Assembly: GCA_004557405.1 (NCBI GenBank)
Contig: SFDZ01000021.1
Location: forward strand, 1-27,750
Direction: 5' to 3'
DNA: 27,750 nt
DNA from: Bacteroidales bacterium
GTDB lineage: Bacteria > Bacteroidota > Bacteroidia > Bacteroidales > Paludibacteraceae
Position 1 is the first letter of the stretch. Every line of letters begins with the position of its first letter. Below, piece by piece: positions 1 through 8,218 of the stretch. The position numbers were made by a program, and so were the translations under genes. Below the pieces are notes generated by a model that saw only the letters and a program-made list of their open reading frames with translations, was not told the origin of the DNA and did not search any database.

Positions 1-2
1 GA

Positions 3-1010
3 ACATTAGTGGGACAAGCAGATCTAATGGGAGCAACAGACAAATATTATATAGGTGGTATCTGTGGACTAAATCAAAATATAATTGAGGATTGCTATGT
101 CAAAGATAATATTCAATTCAGTACAGCAACCCCTAACTCAAATAATAAACTCTATGTTGGTGGTATATCAGGGGGGAACGCAGTATATGGCAAAATAGAA
201 AATTGCTATAATATGGCGAATATTACATGTCAAACAACAGTCAACACACCATTTATTAAAAGTGGTATTTGTGGGTGGAATACAGATAATGCGGTTACCA
301 CCAACTGCTATTACCTCACAGGAACCGCAGACTACGGAATAGGGGAAACCGTTGATGTCAAAGGTTCTGTGGAAGCGGTCTCTTCTGAAAAATTTGCCAG
401 CGGCGAGGTGGCATATCTTCTCCAAAGCGGTCAGACAGCTGACGAAAACGGAGTAACTCCGGAAGTCTGGGGACAGATCATCGGCACAGACCCTTATCCC
501 GTTCTTGGCGGATTGCCGGTATATTTTAGAGATGAGGTTTACACCAATACTTATGGCATACTGACAATAGGTACTCAAACAATTACCGCATCAAATGAAC
601 CGCTTGTATGGTATGAGTTTACGCCGTCCGAAACCGGTTCGTATCAATTCAGCAGCACGCAACTGACAGCGGGCAATCTGTACGTCAATACAACCCGGAG
701 CGAGAGCGACTACACGAACATTGCAACTTCGCCGACCTACAATTTAGAGGCGGCAACTACCTATTATGTGGCAGTAAGTGGTGCTCCCGGAAGTTACGAC
801 TTGACGATTACACGACTTAATAATACCCCCACTGCGATGGAAGCGGTAACGGCACCGCAAATTTATGCAGTTGACGGCCGCATTGTGTGCGAGGGCGAGT
901 TCCGCATCTACGACCTGCTCGGCCGCGATGTAACGCGCATAAACGGCTCACTGAGTGGCGTTTACGTAGTAAAAACAGCGAATGCTGCACAAAAAGTTAT
1001 TGTTAAATAA
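3..1010 (+). CDS. GLUG-repeat surface protein with T9SS C-terminal sorting domain (5' truncated)
   Basis: The reading frame is open to the left window edge, so the N-terminus and any signal peptide lie outside. The visible part has at least two GLUG-like repeats (the pattern is GGI-x-G followed about 15 residues later by I-x-(D/N)CY) in roughly the first 75 residues. A beta-rich region in the middle ends in a PPC-like segment (tyrosine- and threonine-rich, with YYVAVSG). The last ~45 residues read like a type A T9SS sorting domain: a VDGRIV strand, an IYDLLGRDV strand, SGVYVVK, and a final KVIVK. By family knowledge such proteins cross the outer membrane through T9SS and are anchored on or released from the cell surface. 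GLUG repeats occur in adhesins and secreted proteases, but no catalytic domain is visible here. The gene is followed by a strong terminator. Confidence 0.8.
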   Translation, partial: TLVGQADLMGATDKYYIGGICGLNQNIIEDCYVKDNIQFSTATPNSNNKLYVGGISGGNAVYGKIENCYNMANITCQTTVNTPFIKSGICGWNTDNAVTTNCYYLTGTADYGIGETVDVKGSVEAVSSEKFASGEVAYLLQSGQTADENGVTPEVWGQIIGTDPYPVLGGLPVYFRDEVYTNTYGILTIGTQTITASNEPLVWYEFTPSETGSYQFSSTQLTAGNLYVNTTRSESDYTNIATSPTYNLEAATTYYVAVSGAPGSYDLTITRLNNTPTAMEAVTAPQIYAVDGRIVCEGEFRIYDLLGRDVTRINGSLSGVYVVKTANAAQKVIVK

Positions 1011-1032
1011 TTTGTAGGAACGTACAATTAGT

Positions 1033-1078
1033 AACGAGGAGTGAGGAATTTTTTCCTTGCTCCTCGTTGTTTTTTTTT
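1033..1078 (+). terminator. Rho-independent terminator of the GLUG/T9SS gene
   Basis: A 16-bp stem (1033-1048 with 1053-1068, two G-U pairs) closes a four-base loop and is followed by G and a run of nine T residues (1070-1078). It lies 22 bases after the stop codon of the upstream plus-strand gene. Confidence 0.92.
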
Positions 1079-1098
1079 GCTCACTAAATTATGTTTTA

Positions 1099-1143
1099 CC
1101 CCAAAATCCCCTGCCTGCCGGCAGATTAGGGAGCATTCTTGGG
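1099..1143. repeat. Imperfect palindrome between two converging terminators
   Basis: A perfect 10-base palindrome CTGCCGGCAG (1115-1124) sits inside a larger imperfect inverted repeat, with TCCC/GGGA and CCCAA/TTGGG arms. It lies in the short gap between two terminators and codes for nothing I can see. It could be a REP-like intergenic element or a chance structure. Confidence 0.35.
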
Positions 1144-1147
1144 CTAC

Positions 1148-1187
1148 AAAAAAAAATAACCAACCACAAAAAAAATGCGGTTGGTTA
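1148..1187 (-). terminator. Rho-independent terminator of the Cys-rich lipoprotein gene
   Basis: Read on the minus strand, a 9-bp perfect stem (TAACCAACC at 1187-1179 with GGTTGGTTA at 1165-1157) is followed by nine T residues (1156-1148). It begins 22 bases past the stop codon of the minus-strand lipoprotein gene and faces the plus-strand terminator. Confidence 0.88.
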
Positions 1188-1208
1188 AATAAAATGTGTG
1201 CTGCTGTT

Positions 1209-1667
1209 TTAGTGTTGGCAAACAGGTTTTTCGCCGCCTTTGCAGCATTTGTGGTCACCTTCGGGTTGTGCGCCGCATTTTTTCTCACATTGGCGTGGAC
1301 GTGGGCACAGCGCATCCATCTCGTCGATGAGTGCTTTTTGTTCGGCAAGGCTCAGTTCGTCGAAATTTTCCCATTTGGCATCGAGTTCGGCGCGTTTGGC
1401 TTCCAATTCGGCCCTTTTGGCGCGGTGTTTGTCGATGCAGGCTTTGCGTTCGGCTACCAAGGCTACTTGTTCCTCTTCCGACAGTTCGTCGAATTTTTCC
1501 CATTTGGCACGCATTTCGGCATGGCGGGCGTGGTGCTCGTCTTTTTGGCAGCAGGCAGGACGTTCAGCGTCTTGTTCGCATGCTTTTTTGTCGTCGCATT
1601 TGCCGCAGCACGATGCGCAGGTAACCATGGCGGCTACAGCGCACATCATCAAAAACATTTTTTTCAT
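1209..1667 (-). CDS. Small Cys-rich lipoprotein or secreted protein with duplicated helical motif
   Basis: A 152-residue protein with a basic hydrophobic N-terminus and Cys at 17 and 20, either of which could be a lipobox cysteine, suggesting export and lipidation. It has about 15 cysteines, arranged as a CC-rich head (17-40) and a CC-rich tail (121-150) around a charged helical core. The core holds two copies of AKWE(K/N)FDELS (54-63 and 97-106), 43 residues apart, each followed by an EQ-x-AL helix, plus RAELEAK/RAELDAK heptad-like repeats, so a coiled coil is likely. The ends could bind metal or form disulfides. That is inference; I do not recognise the family. It has its own promoter and terminator and is therefore monocistronic. 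Long open frames on the opposite strand are compositional shadows. Confidence 0.75.
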   Translation of the reverse strand: MKKMFLMMCAVAAMVTCASCCGKCDDKKACEQDAERPACCQKDEHHARHAEMRAKWEKFDELSEEEQVALVAERKACIDKHRAKRAELEAKRAELDAKWENFDELSLAEQKALIDEMDALCPRPRQCEKKCGAQPEGDHKCCKGGEKPVCQH

Positions 1668-1730
1668 AGTTGTACTTTTTTTGAGTTTAACAATTAGATT
1701 CGTTACTTACAATTTCAAGCAAAAACAGTG

Positions 1731-1761
1731 CAAAAATACATTTTTTTTTCGGGAAGACAAA
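1731..1761 (-). promoter_or_regulatory. Bacteroidetes-type promoter for the Cys-rich lipoprotein gene
   Basis: On the minus strand the -33 element TTTG (1761-1758) is followed by 19 bases and the -7 element TATTTTTG (1738-1731), matching TTTG-N19-TAnnTTTG. The start codon at 1667 would have a leader of roughly 55-60 bases. Confidence 0.75.
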
Positions 1762-1808
1762 ATTTATCGACAAATTTGTTGTTTTCCTCGATAAAAGGTC
1801 GTGTGTCG

Positions 1809-2708
1809 TCAGGCGTTGCGGTGTTCGAGTTGGTAGCCGAAACTGCGCAATTTCTGTTCGCGGTTGCGCCAGTCGCGTTCCACCTTAACAAAGAGTTCGA
1901 GGAATACTTTTTTGCCGAAAAACGCTTCGATGTCTTTGCGTGCTTTGGTTCCCACTTTGCGCAGTGCGGTGCCGCCTTTGCCGATGAGTATGGCTTTTTG
2001 CGATTCGCGTTCGCAGTAGATGACGGCGCTGATGCGTATGAGTTTTTCCTCTTCTTTGAATACTTCGACGGCGACTTCGGCCGAGTAGGGAATCTCTTTG
2101 TCGTAGTTGAGCAGAATTTTTTCGCGTATGATTTCGTTCACGAAGAAACGCTCCGGTTTGTCGGTCAGTGCATCTTTGTCGAAAAACGGTGGCGATTCGG
2201 GCAGCAACTCTTTGATGTGGCGAAAGAGCGGTTCGATGTTGAATTTTTCTTTGGCCGACAGCGGGAAAATTTCGGCTTGTGGCAGTTCGTTGTGCCAAAA
2301 ATCGACAAGTTGTTCCAAACGTGGTTGGTCGATCAGGTCTATTTTGTTGATAATGAGGATGATTTTGGTGCTATCCTGCATGTTGCGCACTTTTTCGAGG
2401 AAGAAGGCGTTTTTTTCGGCCGAGTCGATGACGTCGGTAACGTAGAGCAGAATGTCGGCGTCGGTCAGTGCCGAAGTCGAAAATCCGAGCATCGATTCTT
2501 GGAGTTTGTAGTTGGGTTTTAGCACGCCGGGCGTGTCGGAATAGACAATCTGAAAGTCGTCGCCGTTGACGATGCCCATGATGCGGTGGCGCGTGGTTTG
2601 CGCTTTTGAGGTGATGATGGAGATGCGTTCGCCGACAAGGGCGTTCATCAGTGTCGATTTGCCGACGTTCGGGTTGCCGACGATATTTACGAAACCTGCT
2701 TTGTGCAT
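1809..2708 (-). CDS. era: GTPase Era
   Basis: This is the ribosome-assembly GTPase that binds the 3' end of 16S rRNA during 30S maturation. The 299 residues match the usual Era length. The G1 loop GNPNVGKST is at 11-19, G3 DTPG at 58-61, G4 NKID at 121-124 and a G5-like SAKE at 151-154. The C-terminal KH domain has its GKGG loop at 243-246. The start places the G1 loop close to the N-terminus, as in the family. It is the last gene of the minus-strand run headed by ligA, 49 bases after the preceding stop. I saw no clear promoter in that gap, so it may be co-transcribed. It is complete, with no missing motif. Confidence 0.97.
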   Translation of the reverse strand: MHKAGFVNIVGNPNVGKSTLMNALVGERISIITSKAQTTRHRIMGIVNGDDFQIVYSDTPGVLKPNYKLQESMLGFSTSALTDADILLYVTDVIDSAEKNAFFLEKVRNMQDSTKIILIINKIDLIDQPRLEQLVDFWHNELPQAEIFPLSAKEKFNIEPLFRHIKELLPESPPFFDKDALTDKPERFFVNEIIREKILLNYDKEIPYSAEVAVEVFKEEEKLIRISAVIYCERESQKAILIGKGGTALRKVGTKARKDIEAFFGKKVFLELFVKVERDWRNREQKLRSFGYQLEHRNA

Positions 2709-2757
2709 AATTCTTTGTGTATTAGTGGAGTAGAAAAAAAAGTGTGTTTGTTTGTGT

Positions 2758-3570
2758 TTAGTGTCTGTTTTTGGCGCGTATGTCGGTTTTCAACAGCCAT
2801 TGTTTCGACTTGCGCACATAGGCGTCGATCGACATGTCGGGGCCGAGCGTAGTGGTGTCGTCGTCGAAGTGTTTCATCGGCGACAAGTGGTCGAACACAA
2901 TGCGTCGTTTGGCTGCCTCGTAGTCGAGAAATATGGTGGCATCGGCGTCGTATTCGAGCACGAGGCGCGATTTGGCGCGTGGCGTGTTGTCGTCGGCCAG
3001 CAGCGGCCAACCGAATTGTGCCTTCCCGGCCTCGTCGAACCACAGCACATCGATGAATTTGTGTTGCGTGCGGCGGTTGGGTTGTCCGTGCCAGCCCAGC
3101 AGCAGATAGACTTTTTGCCGGTTGACTTTGTAGGCCACGGCGCGATAGTAGAGGGCACCATACCAAGTGCTGTCGGTCAGTGTTTGCCATTCGTCGGGCG
3201 GATAGTTTTCGGTGGCTTGGCGTAGCACCACTATGTCGCCATTGGCTTTTTGTACAATGCCGTTGTAGAGCGTTCCGCTGTCGGTAGGCATGTTCCATGT
3301 GTAGAGCCGCAGGGCGTTGTCGTCGGCGGTAACAACACCGATATACTTCAATCCCGCGAACGGATAATTGAACGATTTTTCCGATTTCAATGCTCTGATC
3401 ATCAGTTGGCTGATGGTGTCGTTGTAGAGGCGGTTCCGGCTGTTGTCGGTGGCTGCGACGATGGTGTCGAATAGGGCAGCGATGCGGGCTTCGTAGTCCG
3501 CTATGGTTTGTGCCGCCGCTGTGTGTCCGACAACAGCCGCTATGGCAATGATGAATAGTGCTCTCTTCAT
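2758..3570 (-). CDS. Secreted protein of unknown function
   Basis: A 270-residue protein starting with a signal peptide (MKR, a hydrophobic stretch, then an AAAQ cleavage-like site near residue 21), so it is probably periplasmic. After a helical N-terminal part there are strand-rich segments (FAGLKYIGVV, LRLYTWNMP, VYLLLGW, IFLDYEA). The pattern resembles uncharacterised secreted proteins common in Bacteroidales; I know no function for them and see no catalytic motif. The gene begins 9 bases after the malQ stop codon, indicating co-transcription with malQ. Whether it acts in glucan metabolism is unknown. Confidence 0.8.
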   Translation of the reverse strand: MKRALFIIAIAAVVGHTAAAQTIADYEARIAALFDTIVAATDNSRNRLYNDTISQLMIRALKSEKSFNYPFAGLKYIGVVTADDNALRLYTWNMPTDSGTLYNGIVQKANGDIVVLRQATENYPPDEWQTLTDSTWYGALYYRAVAYKVNRQKVYLLLGWHGQPNRRTQHKFIDVLWFDEAGKAQFGWPLLADDNTPRAKSRLVLEYDADATIFLDYEAAKRRIVFDHLSPMKHFDDDTTTLGPDMSIDAYVRKSKQWLLKTDIRAKNRH

Positions 3571-3579
3571 GTGTCGTTC

Positions 3580-6204
3580 TTAACGGCCGTTTTCGGCAAT
3601 GAGTTGTTTGAGTGTTTTGTTAAATTGTTGAGCATTAGCGAGTTGCTCTGTTGTGATGTGCATGCGATAACACCAGAAATGGTGCGGATTGCTCGGGTCG
3701 TTGATGCGTTCGGCTGCGGCGTTTGGCAATCGCAGTGTGCCATCGATGGCCAGATAGTCCTGCAGTGGTAGCACGACGAGCATACCGTTGGCGCTCAACT
3801 GTTGTGCCACAATCTGTTGTGCCAATTCGGGCGTGCATTCGTCGGGTGCGGTGCCGTCGTTGTGCAACACGTTGTTATAGTAGCGTTGCGAGGCGTTTTT
3901 GTTTTCTGTCCACCAGCAGCGCAGCGGCGATGTGTCGTGTGTGCCGGTGCTGCACACCGACAAGTAGGGCGTGCGTTCGGGCAGCACAAATTCGACGTTG
4001 AAGTCTTTTGGCATCCGTTGAATTTCGAGGCTGAGAATCAGCAGTTGTTGCATGACTTGTGGCACGCATGCCGGCACCATGCCGAGGTCTTCGCCACAGA
4101 CAAGCATGTTGGTGGTGTCGAGCAGGGCAGGGAGTTTGCGCAGTGCCTGAATGCGCCAAAATTCGGTGTGTCGGTGGTAGTAAAATTCTTCGTACAGACG
4201 GCTCATGATGTTGCGTTCGTGTTCGCTCAGTGCGGCAAACGACCGCGACTTGTACACTGTGATGCGCGGATGGTAGTTGCCGTGTCGATAGACGTCTTCC
4301 ACAAAGAGCACTTCGGTGTGCAACTCGAGCAGTTTGTTCAGTGTGTCGTGTTCTTTTTCGGCCAAACCGTGCTGCCAAAAGTGGTTGTTCACTTTTTGCT
4401 GTGTGTCAAATTCGGGTTTGAATCTGTAGTTGCCGTTGGGTTTTCGGGTCAGGAATTTTTCGGCGATGTGTTGTGCTTCGTGGCCAAACATTTCCGATAG
4501 CGTTTGTTCGGTGATGTATGGTTCGAGCATGCGTTCGTCGTCGAAGTGTAGTCCGAAATTGTTTATTTCGCCTTTGCACATGGGCATTGCCGGATTGAAG
4601 TAGCCGAGCAGTCCCCAAATGGCTGTGCGCGGAATCTCCCAAATGCGGAAAAATCCGAGAATGTGGTCGATGCGATAGGCGTCGAAGTATTTTGCCATAT
4701 TCTGAAAACGGCTTTTCCACCATTGGAATCCGTCTTTTTCCATCTCGTTCCAATTGTATGTGGGGAATCCCCAATTCTGTCCGGTGATGGAGAAATCGTC
4801 GGGCGGCGCACCGGCTTGTTTGTCGAGGTGATAGAGGTGCGGATACATCCACGCATCGACGCTGTTCGAACTGATGCCAATGGGCAAGTCGCCTTTGAGC
4901 GCTACGCCGTGCCGGTGGGCATAGTCGCGCATTTCGGTCAGTTGGCGCGACAGGTGGTATTGTACGAAATAGTGTAACCCGACCTCTTCGGCGTGTTGTT
5001 TGGCAAAAGCGTTGATGCGTTTTTCGTCGTATGCGGCAAATTCGCCCCATCGGCTGAAGTCGCATGTGCCATGTTGGTCGCGTAGCACGCAGAATACGGC
5101 GTAAGGTGTCAGCCAATGTTTGTTTTCGACAAAGAATTGTTTGTATGCCGTGGTGCTGAATGTCTGTTTTGAGGTTTGCGCAAACAGCAGTTGTATGTAT
5201 TGCCATTTCAGTGCATTGACGTTGGCGTAATCGACGAACGACTTGTTGTTCAGCGCTTTGCGTTTCTGTTCGAACTCTTTTAGCAGTTTCTTGTCGGCGA
5301 TGGTACCCACGGCGTTCAGGTTGAGGTACATCGGGTGCAACGCATACACCGAGATGGCGCTGTATGGGTACGAGTCGGCGTTCGTTTTGCTGTTTGTGGT
5401 GTCGTTTATCGGGAGAATTTGCACCATTTTTTGTCCGGTGTCGTGTGCCCAATCGATGAGGCGTTTCAAATCGTAAAATTCGCCCACGCCCCAATCGTCG
5501 TCGCTGCGCAACGAGAAAATGGGAATGGCTACGCCGGCACCTCGCCAAGTGAATTGCTGACGAAAATCGTCGGCAATGACCACCGATGTGCTGCCTGCCG
5601 GAGGCATAAACCGCCGGTTGGCTCCTTCTTCCCAGCGGACGATGGCGCCGGTTGCCAAGTCGTACACCACAAATTTGTATTCGGTGCTGTCGTACATGGC
5701 GCGATTGTCGATGGCGACAAACCACGAAGTGCCATGGCCTGCGCGGAGCGGTATCAATCGTTCGGCTTGCCACTGACCGAGTGCTTGGCTTGCGCCCAAA
5801 AGTCCTACACCCTGATTGGACTCGACGGCCGGCACATCGATGATGAGCAGCGATTTTTGCATGGTCAGTTTCGGCAGTTTGGTGGCAGCGTGCGTGCACA
5901 GCGCATCGACAAAGGGAGTGGTGCGGAATATGTGCGCCATCGATTGGTAACGAAACGTGTCGAATACTTGCAGGTCGGTGGTAGTGGCCGGCAAAATTCG
6001 GGTTTTGGGCGACTCCGCAATGTGCGATTGTTCGGGATTCTGAACAAAGTAATTATACACCATTTCCGTCTTTGCAGTCAGGTTGTACGAGCATTGCCAT
6101 TGGCTGTCGGCCACGTAGTGCATGGCGACGGTTTCGCCGTTGATGTGCAGAAACAAATTTTGTCCCCAATACGTGTAGCAGTGTAAGTTGAATGTGATAA
6201 TCAT
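3580..6204 (-). CDS. malQ: 4-alpha-glucanotransferase (amylomaltase, GH77) with two N-terminal CBM20 domains
   Basis: It transfers alpha-1,4-glucan segments between maltooligosaccharides or glycogen, acting in the cytoplasm (no signal peptide). At 874 residues it is much longer than E. coli MalQ because about 215 N-terminal residues look like two starch-binding CBM20-type modules (1-100, and 118-215 with the GVGLLG-x-x-x-LG-x-W pattern). The GH77 barrel follows from about residue 225 (GVGEFYDLKRL). The three catalytic acids are present: D513 in YRIDH, E705 in GEDLG and D757 in GTHDTSP. This architecture is typical of Bacteroidetes. It sits 13 bases after the TPR gene stop and 9 bases before the secreted protein. 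Together with the debranching enzyme, GT4 and GH57 genes of this window it suggests glycogen turnover. Confidence 0.95.
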   Translation of the reverse strand: MIITFNLHCYTYWGQNLFLHINGETVAMHYVADSQWQCSYNLTAKTEMVYNYFVQNPEQSHIAESPKTRILPATTTDLQVFDTFRYQSMAHIFRTTPFVDALCTHAATKLPKLTMQKSLLIIDVPAVESNQGVGLLGASQALGQWQAERLIPLRAGHGTSWFVAIDNRAMYDSTEYKFVVYDLATGAIVRWEEGANRRFMPPAGSTSVVIADDFRQQFTWRGAGVAIPIFSLRSDDDWGVGEFYDLKRLIDWAHDTGQKMVQILPINDTTNSKTNADSYPYSAISVYALHPMYLNLNAVGTIADKKLLKEFEQKRKALNNKSFVDYANVNALKWQYIQLLFAQTSKQTFSTTAYKQFFVENKHWLTPYAVFCVLRDQHGTCDFSRWGEFAAYDEKRINAFAKQHAEEVGLHYFVQYHLSRQLTEMRDYAHRHGVALKGDLPIGISSNSVDAWMYPHLYHLDKQAGAPPDDFSITGQNWGFPTYNWNEMEKDGFQWWKSRFQNMAKYFDAYRIDHILGFFRIWEIPRTAIWGLLGYFNPAMPMCKGEINNFGLHFDDERMLEPYITEQTLSEMFGHEAQHIAEKFLTRKPNGNYRFKPEFDTQQKVNNHFWQHGLAEKEHDTLNKLLELHTEVLFVEDVYRHGNYHPRITVYKSRSFAALSEHERNIMSRLYEEFYYHRHTEFWRIQALRKLPALLDTTNMLVCGEDLGMVPACVPQVMQQLLILSLEIQRMPKDFNVEFVLPERTPYLSVCSTGTHDTSPLRCWWTENKNASQRYYNNVLHNDGTAPDECTPELAQQIVAQQLSANGMLVVLPLQDYLAIDGTLRLPNAAAERINDPSNPHHFWCYRMHITTEQLANAQQFNKTLKQLIAENGR

Positions 6205-6217
6205 GATATGTGTTGTT

Positions 6218-8209
6218 TTAATTTCTGATACGTTTCAAATAGTTGTATGCCTGATAGATGCCCAATTCGCCGGCTTTGCTCAAATCGCTGATGCCGTTTT
6301 GTGTGTCGCCGATGTAGATGTATGCCAATCCGCGATTGAAGTAGGCTTCGGCAAAATCGGTGTTGCACGCGATGGCATTGGTGTAGTTGCGAATGGCCGA
6401 TTGATAATCTTTTTGCACGCAGAGCACGTTTGCCCGATTAAACCACGCAAACGCAAAGTCGGGCAGCAGTTCCAGTGTGCGATCGTAGTCGCGCATTATC
6501 ATTTCGAAATCGTAGGCATATTGTTTGTCGGACATGCCGCTTTCCGTCCCGACGTTGTCGGCGGCGAGGTCGTTCACTTTGATTTCGAGGGCTTTGAATC
6601 GGATGTTTGCCCGACAGAAATAGGCCAATGCCAGGTCGGAATCCAAATAGATGGCGTTCGAAAAATCGGCCAACGCATTCGAAAAATCCTGCACTAGCGC
6701 ATAGTCGATGCCGCGCGCCAAATAGAGATAGGCGTTGTCGGGATGTGCAACAATACGCTGCGAATATTCGTCGATAGACCGAAAGTGATAGTTGATAAGT
6801 GTTTGTGTCAGAGGCATTTCGCGATTGACAATTTTGATAGCGCCCGGCAATAAGCGTTTGGCGTTGAGGTCGTTCACCGCTTGACTGTAGTGTTCGTCCT
6901 TGCGCACCAAATCTGCTTTCTGATAGTACGACAATACAAAGTTTTTTTCGCTCGACACGTCCATGTATGTGTTTTGTATCGAACCGCGCACGTTGTCGAT
7001 GGCATTGCCGGTGCTGTTGTCGGCAGCAAACAGACGCGTGCGCGCCTGCGTGGGCGAGTCGTCGTGTGCTACGTCGGGTTGCGTGTTCAATACGTTCGAT
7101 TGGTCGGCTTTCTGATTGTGCTTGGCGGCTTGTCGCAGTTGTTCGATGCGCTCGTAATCGTCGAAAGCCGCCCGTTTTTTGCCCAATTTTTCGTTGGCTT
7201 GTGCGCGCCCGTGATAGGCCGGCGCAAATGTCGGATAGCGATTGATGATGGCTGTAAAATCGTCGATGGCGGCTTGCCAATCGTACAATTCGCTGTTGAT
7301 GATAGCGCGTTGATAGATGGCCTTGTCGTAGTCGGGACGATGCTTCAGCACTTCGTTCAGGTCGTCGAGGGCGTTGTTCAGGTCGCCCACTTCGGCACGC
7401 AGTAGCGCGCGGTTGAAACGTGCCGTTTCATCAGTTGGGTCAAGGGCAATGGCTTGGTCGTAGTCGGCCAAAGCACCACGATAGTTCTTGAGTTCGTAGT
7501 TCAGTATGCCGCGGTTGATGTAACAACCGGCGTTGCGTGTTCCCAAGGCAATGGCTTGGTTGTAGTCGGCCAAAGCACCGTCGGTGTCGTCCATTTGTAG
7601 TTTTACAATGGCGCGTGCCGACCACGCATCGGGATTGTGTTTGTGCGTCTGCACTAACTCGTCGAAAGTGTGCAGAGCGGCAATAGAGTCGCCTTGCTCG
7701 AATAGTATGCGCCCGCGTTCGTACAATAGGTCGAACGAATGCTGATTGCGCCGCTGCAGCGATTCGATACCGGCCAATGCGTCGGCATATTTGGCTTGTT
7801 GCACGCAAGCCTCGACAAGCATCAGTGTGTAGGTGGTGTTTTCGGGACTGAACTCCAACGCTTGACGAAAATCGGCTTCGGCTTCGGCGTAGCGGTCGAG
7901 GTGCATGCGCACAAAACCGCGCGCATAGTAGGCTTGTGGCATAAAGGTGTTGCGCTCGATGACGGCATTGCAATCTTGTTCGGCACCTTGATAATCCTCC
8001 AACTGAATTTTGGCTACGGCACGGTAAAAATAGGGCTCCGTTAAATAGGGCTTTACCTTTATTACTTGATTGAAATATTGTATCGACAGCACATAATCCT
8101 CGAAATAGAGTGCATTGCGCCCAATGGCCAACACGCGGTCGGTGTTGAGTTGGGCGTAGGTGGCAACCGAACAGGCCACACACAATACTATGACGAGAAT
8201 TTTCCGCAA
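6218..8209 (-). CDS. Exported TPR-repeat protein
   Basis: A 663-residue protein with a signal peptide (MRK, hydrophobic core, ending near ATYAQ at about 20) and TPR units through most of its length. They run from about residue 25 to 355 and again from about 480 to 655, with typical 34-residue spacing and motifs such as A-x-x-x-Y-x-x-A-I. The middle, about 360-420, is a low-complexity linker rich in Q, D and T. It probably acts as a periplasmic or envelope protein-protein scaffold; partners are unknown. Its 34-residue unit is duplicated at DNA level (7447-7477 and 7549-7579). It lies 9 bases after the dapA stop and 13 bases before malQ, so it fits the same transcript. Confidence 0.85.
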   Translation of the reverse strand: MRKILVIVLCVACSVATYAQLNTDRVLAIGRNALYFEDYVLSIQYFNQVIKVKPYLTEPYFYRAVAKIQLEDYQGAEQDCNAVIERNTFMPQAYYARGFVRMHLDRYAEAEADFRQALEFSPENTTYTLMLVEACVQQAKYADALAGIESLQRRNQHSFDLLYERGRILFEQGDSIAALHTFDELVQTHKHNPDAWSARAIVKLQMDDTDGALADYNQAIALGTRNAGCYINRGILNYELKNYRGALADYDQAIALDPTDETARFNRALLRAEVGDLNNALDDLNEVLKHRPDYDKAIYQRAIINSELYDWQAAIDDFTAIINRYPTFAPAYHGRAQANEKLGKKRAAFDDYERIEQLRQAAKHNQKADQSNVLNTQPDVAHDDSPTQARTRLFAADNSTGNAIDNVRGSIQNTYMDVSSEKNFVLSYYQKADLVRKDEHYSQAVNDLNAKRLLPGAIKIVNREMPLTQTLINYHFRSIDEYSQRIVAHPDNAYLYLARGIDYALVQDFSNALADFSNAIYLDSDLALAYFCRANIRFKALEIKVNDLAADNVGTESGMSDKQYAYDFEMIMRDYDRTLELLPDFAFAWFNRANVLCVQKDYQSAIRNYTNAIACNTDFAEAYFNRGLAYIYIGDTQNGISDLSKAGELGIYQAYNYLKRIRN
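7447..7579 (-). repeat. Recent duplication within the TPR coding array
   Basis: A 31-base segment at 7447-7477 recurs at 7549-7579 with one mismatch. The spacing is exactly 102 bases, i.e. one 34-residue TPR unit. Both copies encode ALADY(N/D)QAIAL. Confidence 0.8.
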
Positions 8210-8218
8210 AACGATTTC

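Noticed and set aside
1041..1697. Plus-strand open frame opposite the Cys-rich lipoprotein
   Set aside because: It starts inside a terminator and reads Phe/Ala-rich antisense. The minus strand has a signal peptide, promoter and terminator.
4406..5899. Long open frame on the minus strand in another frame of malQ
   Set aside because: Arg/His/Pro-rich translation without domains; a shadow of the GC-rich malQ codons.
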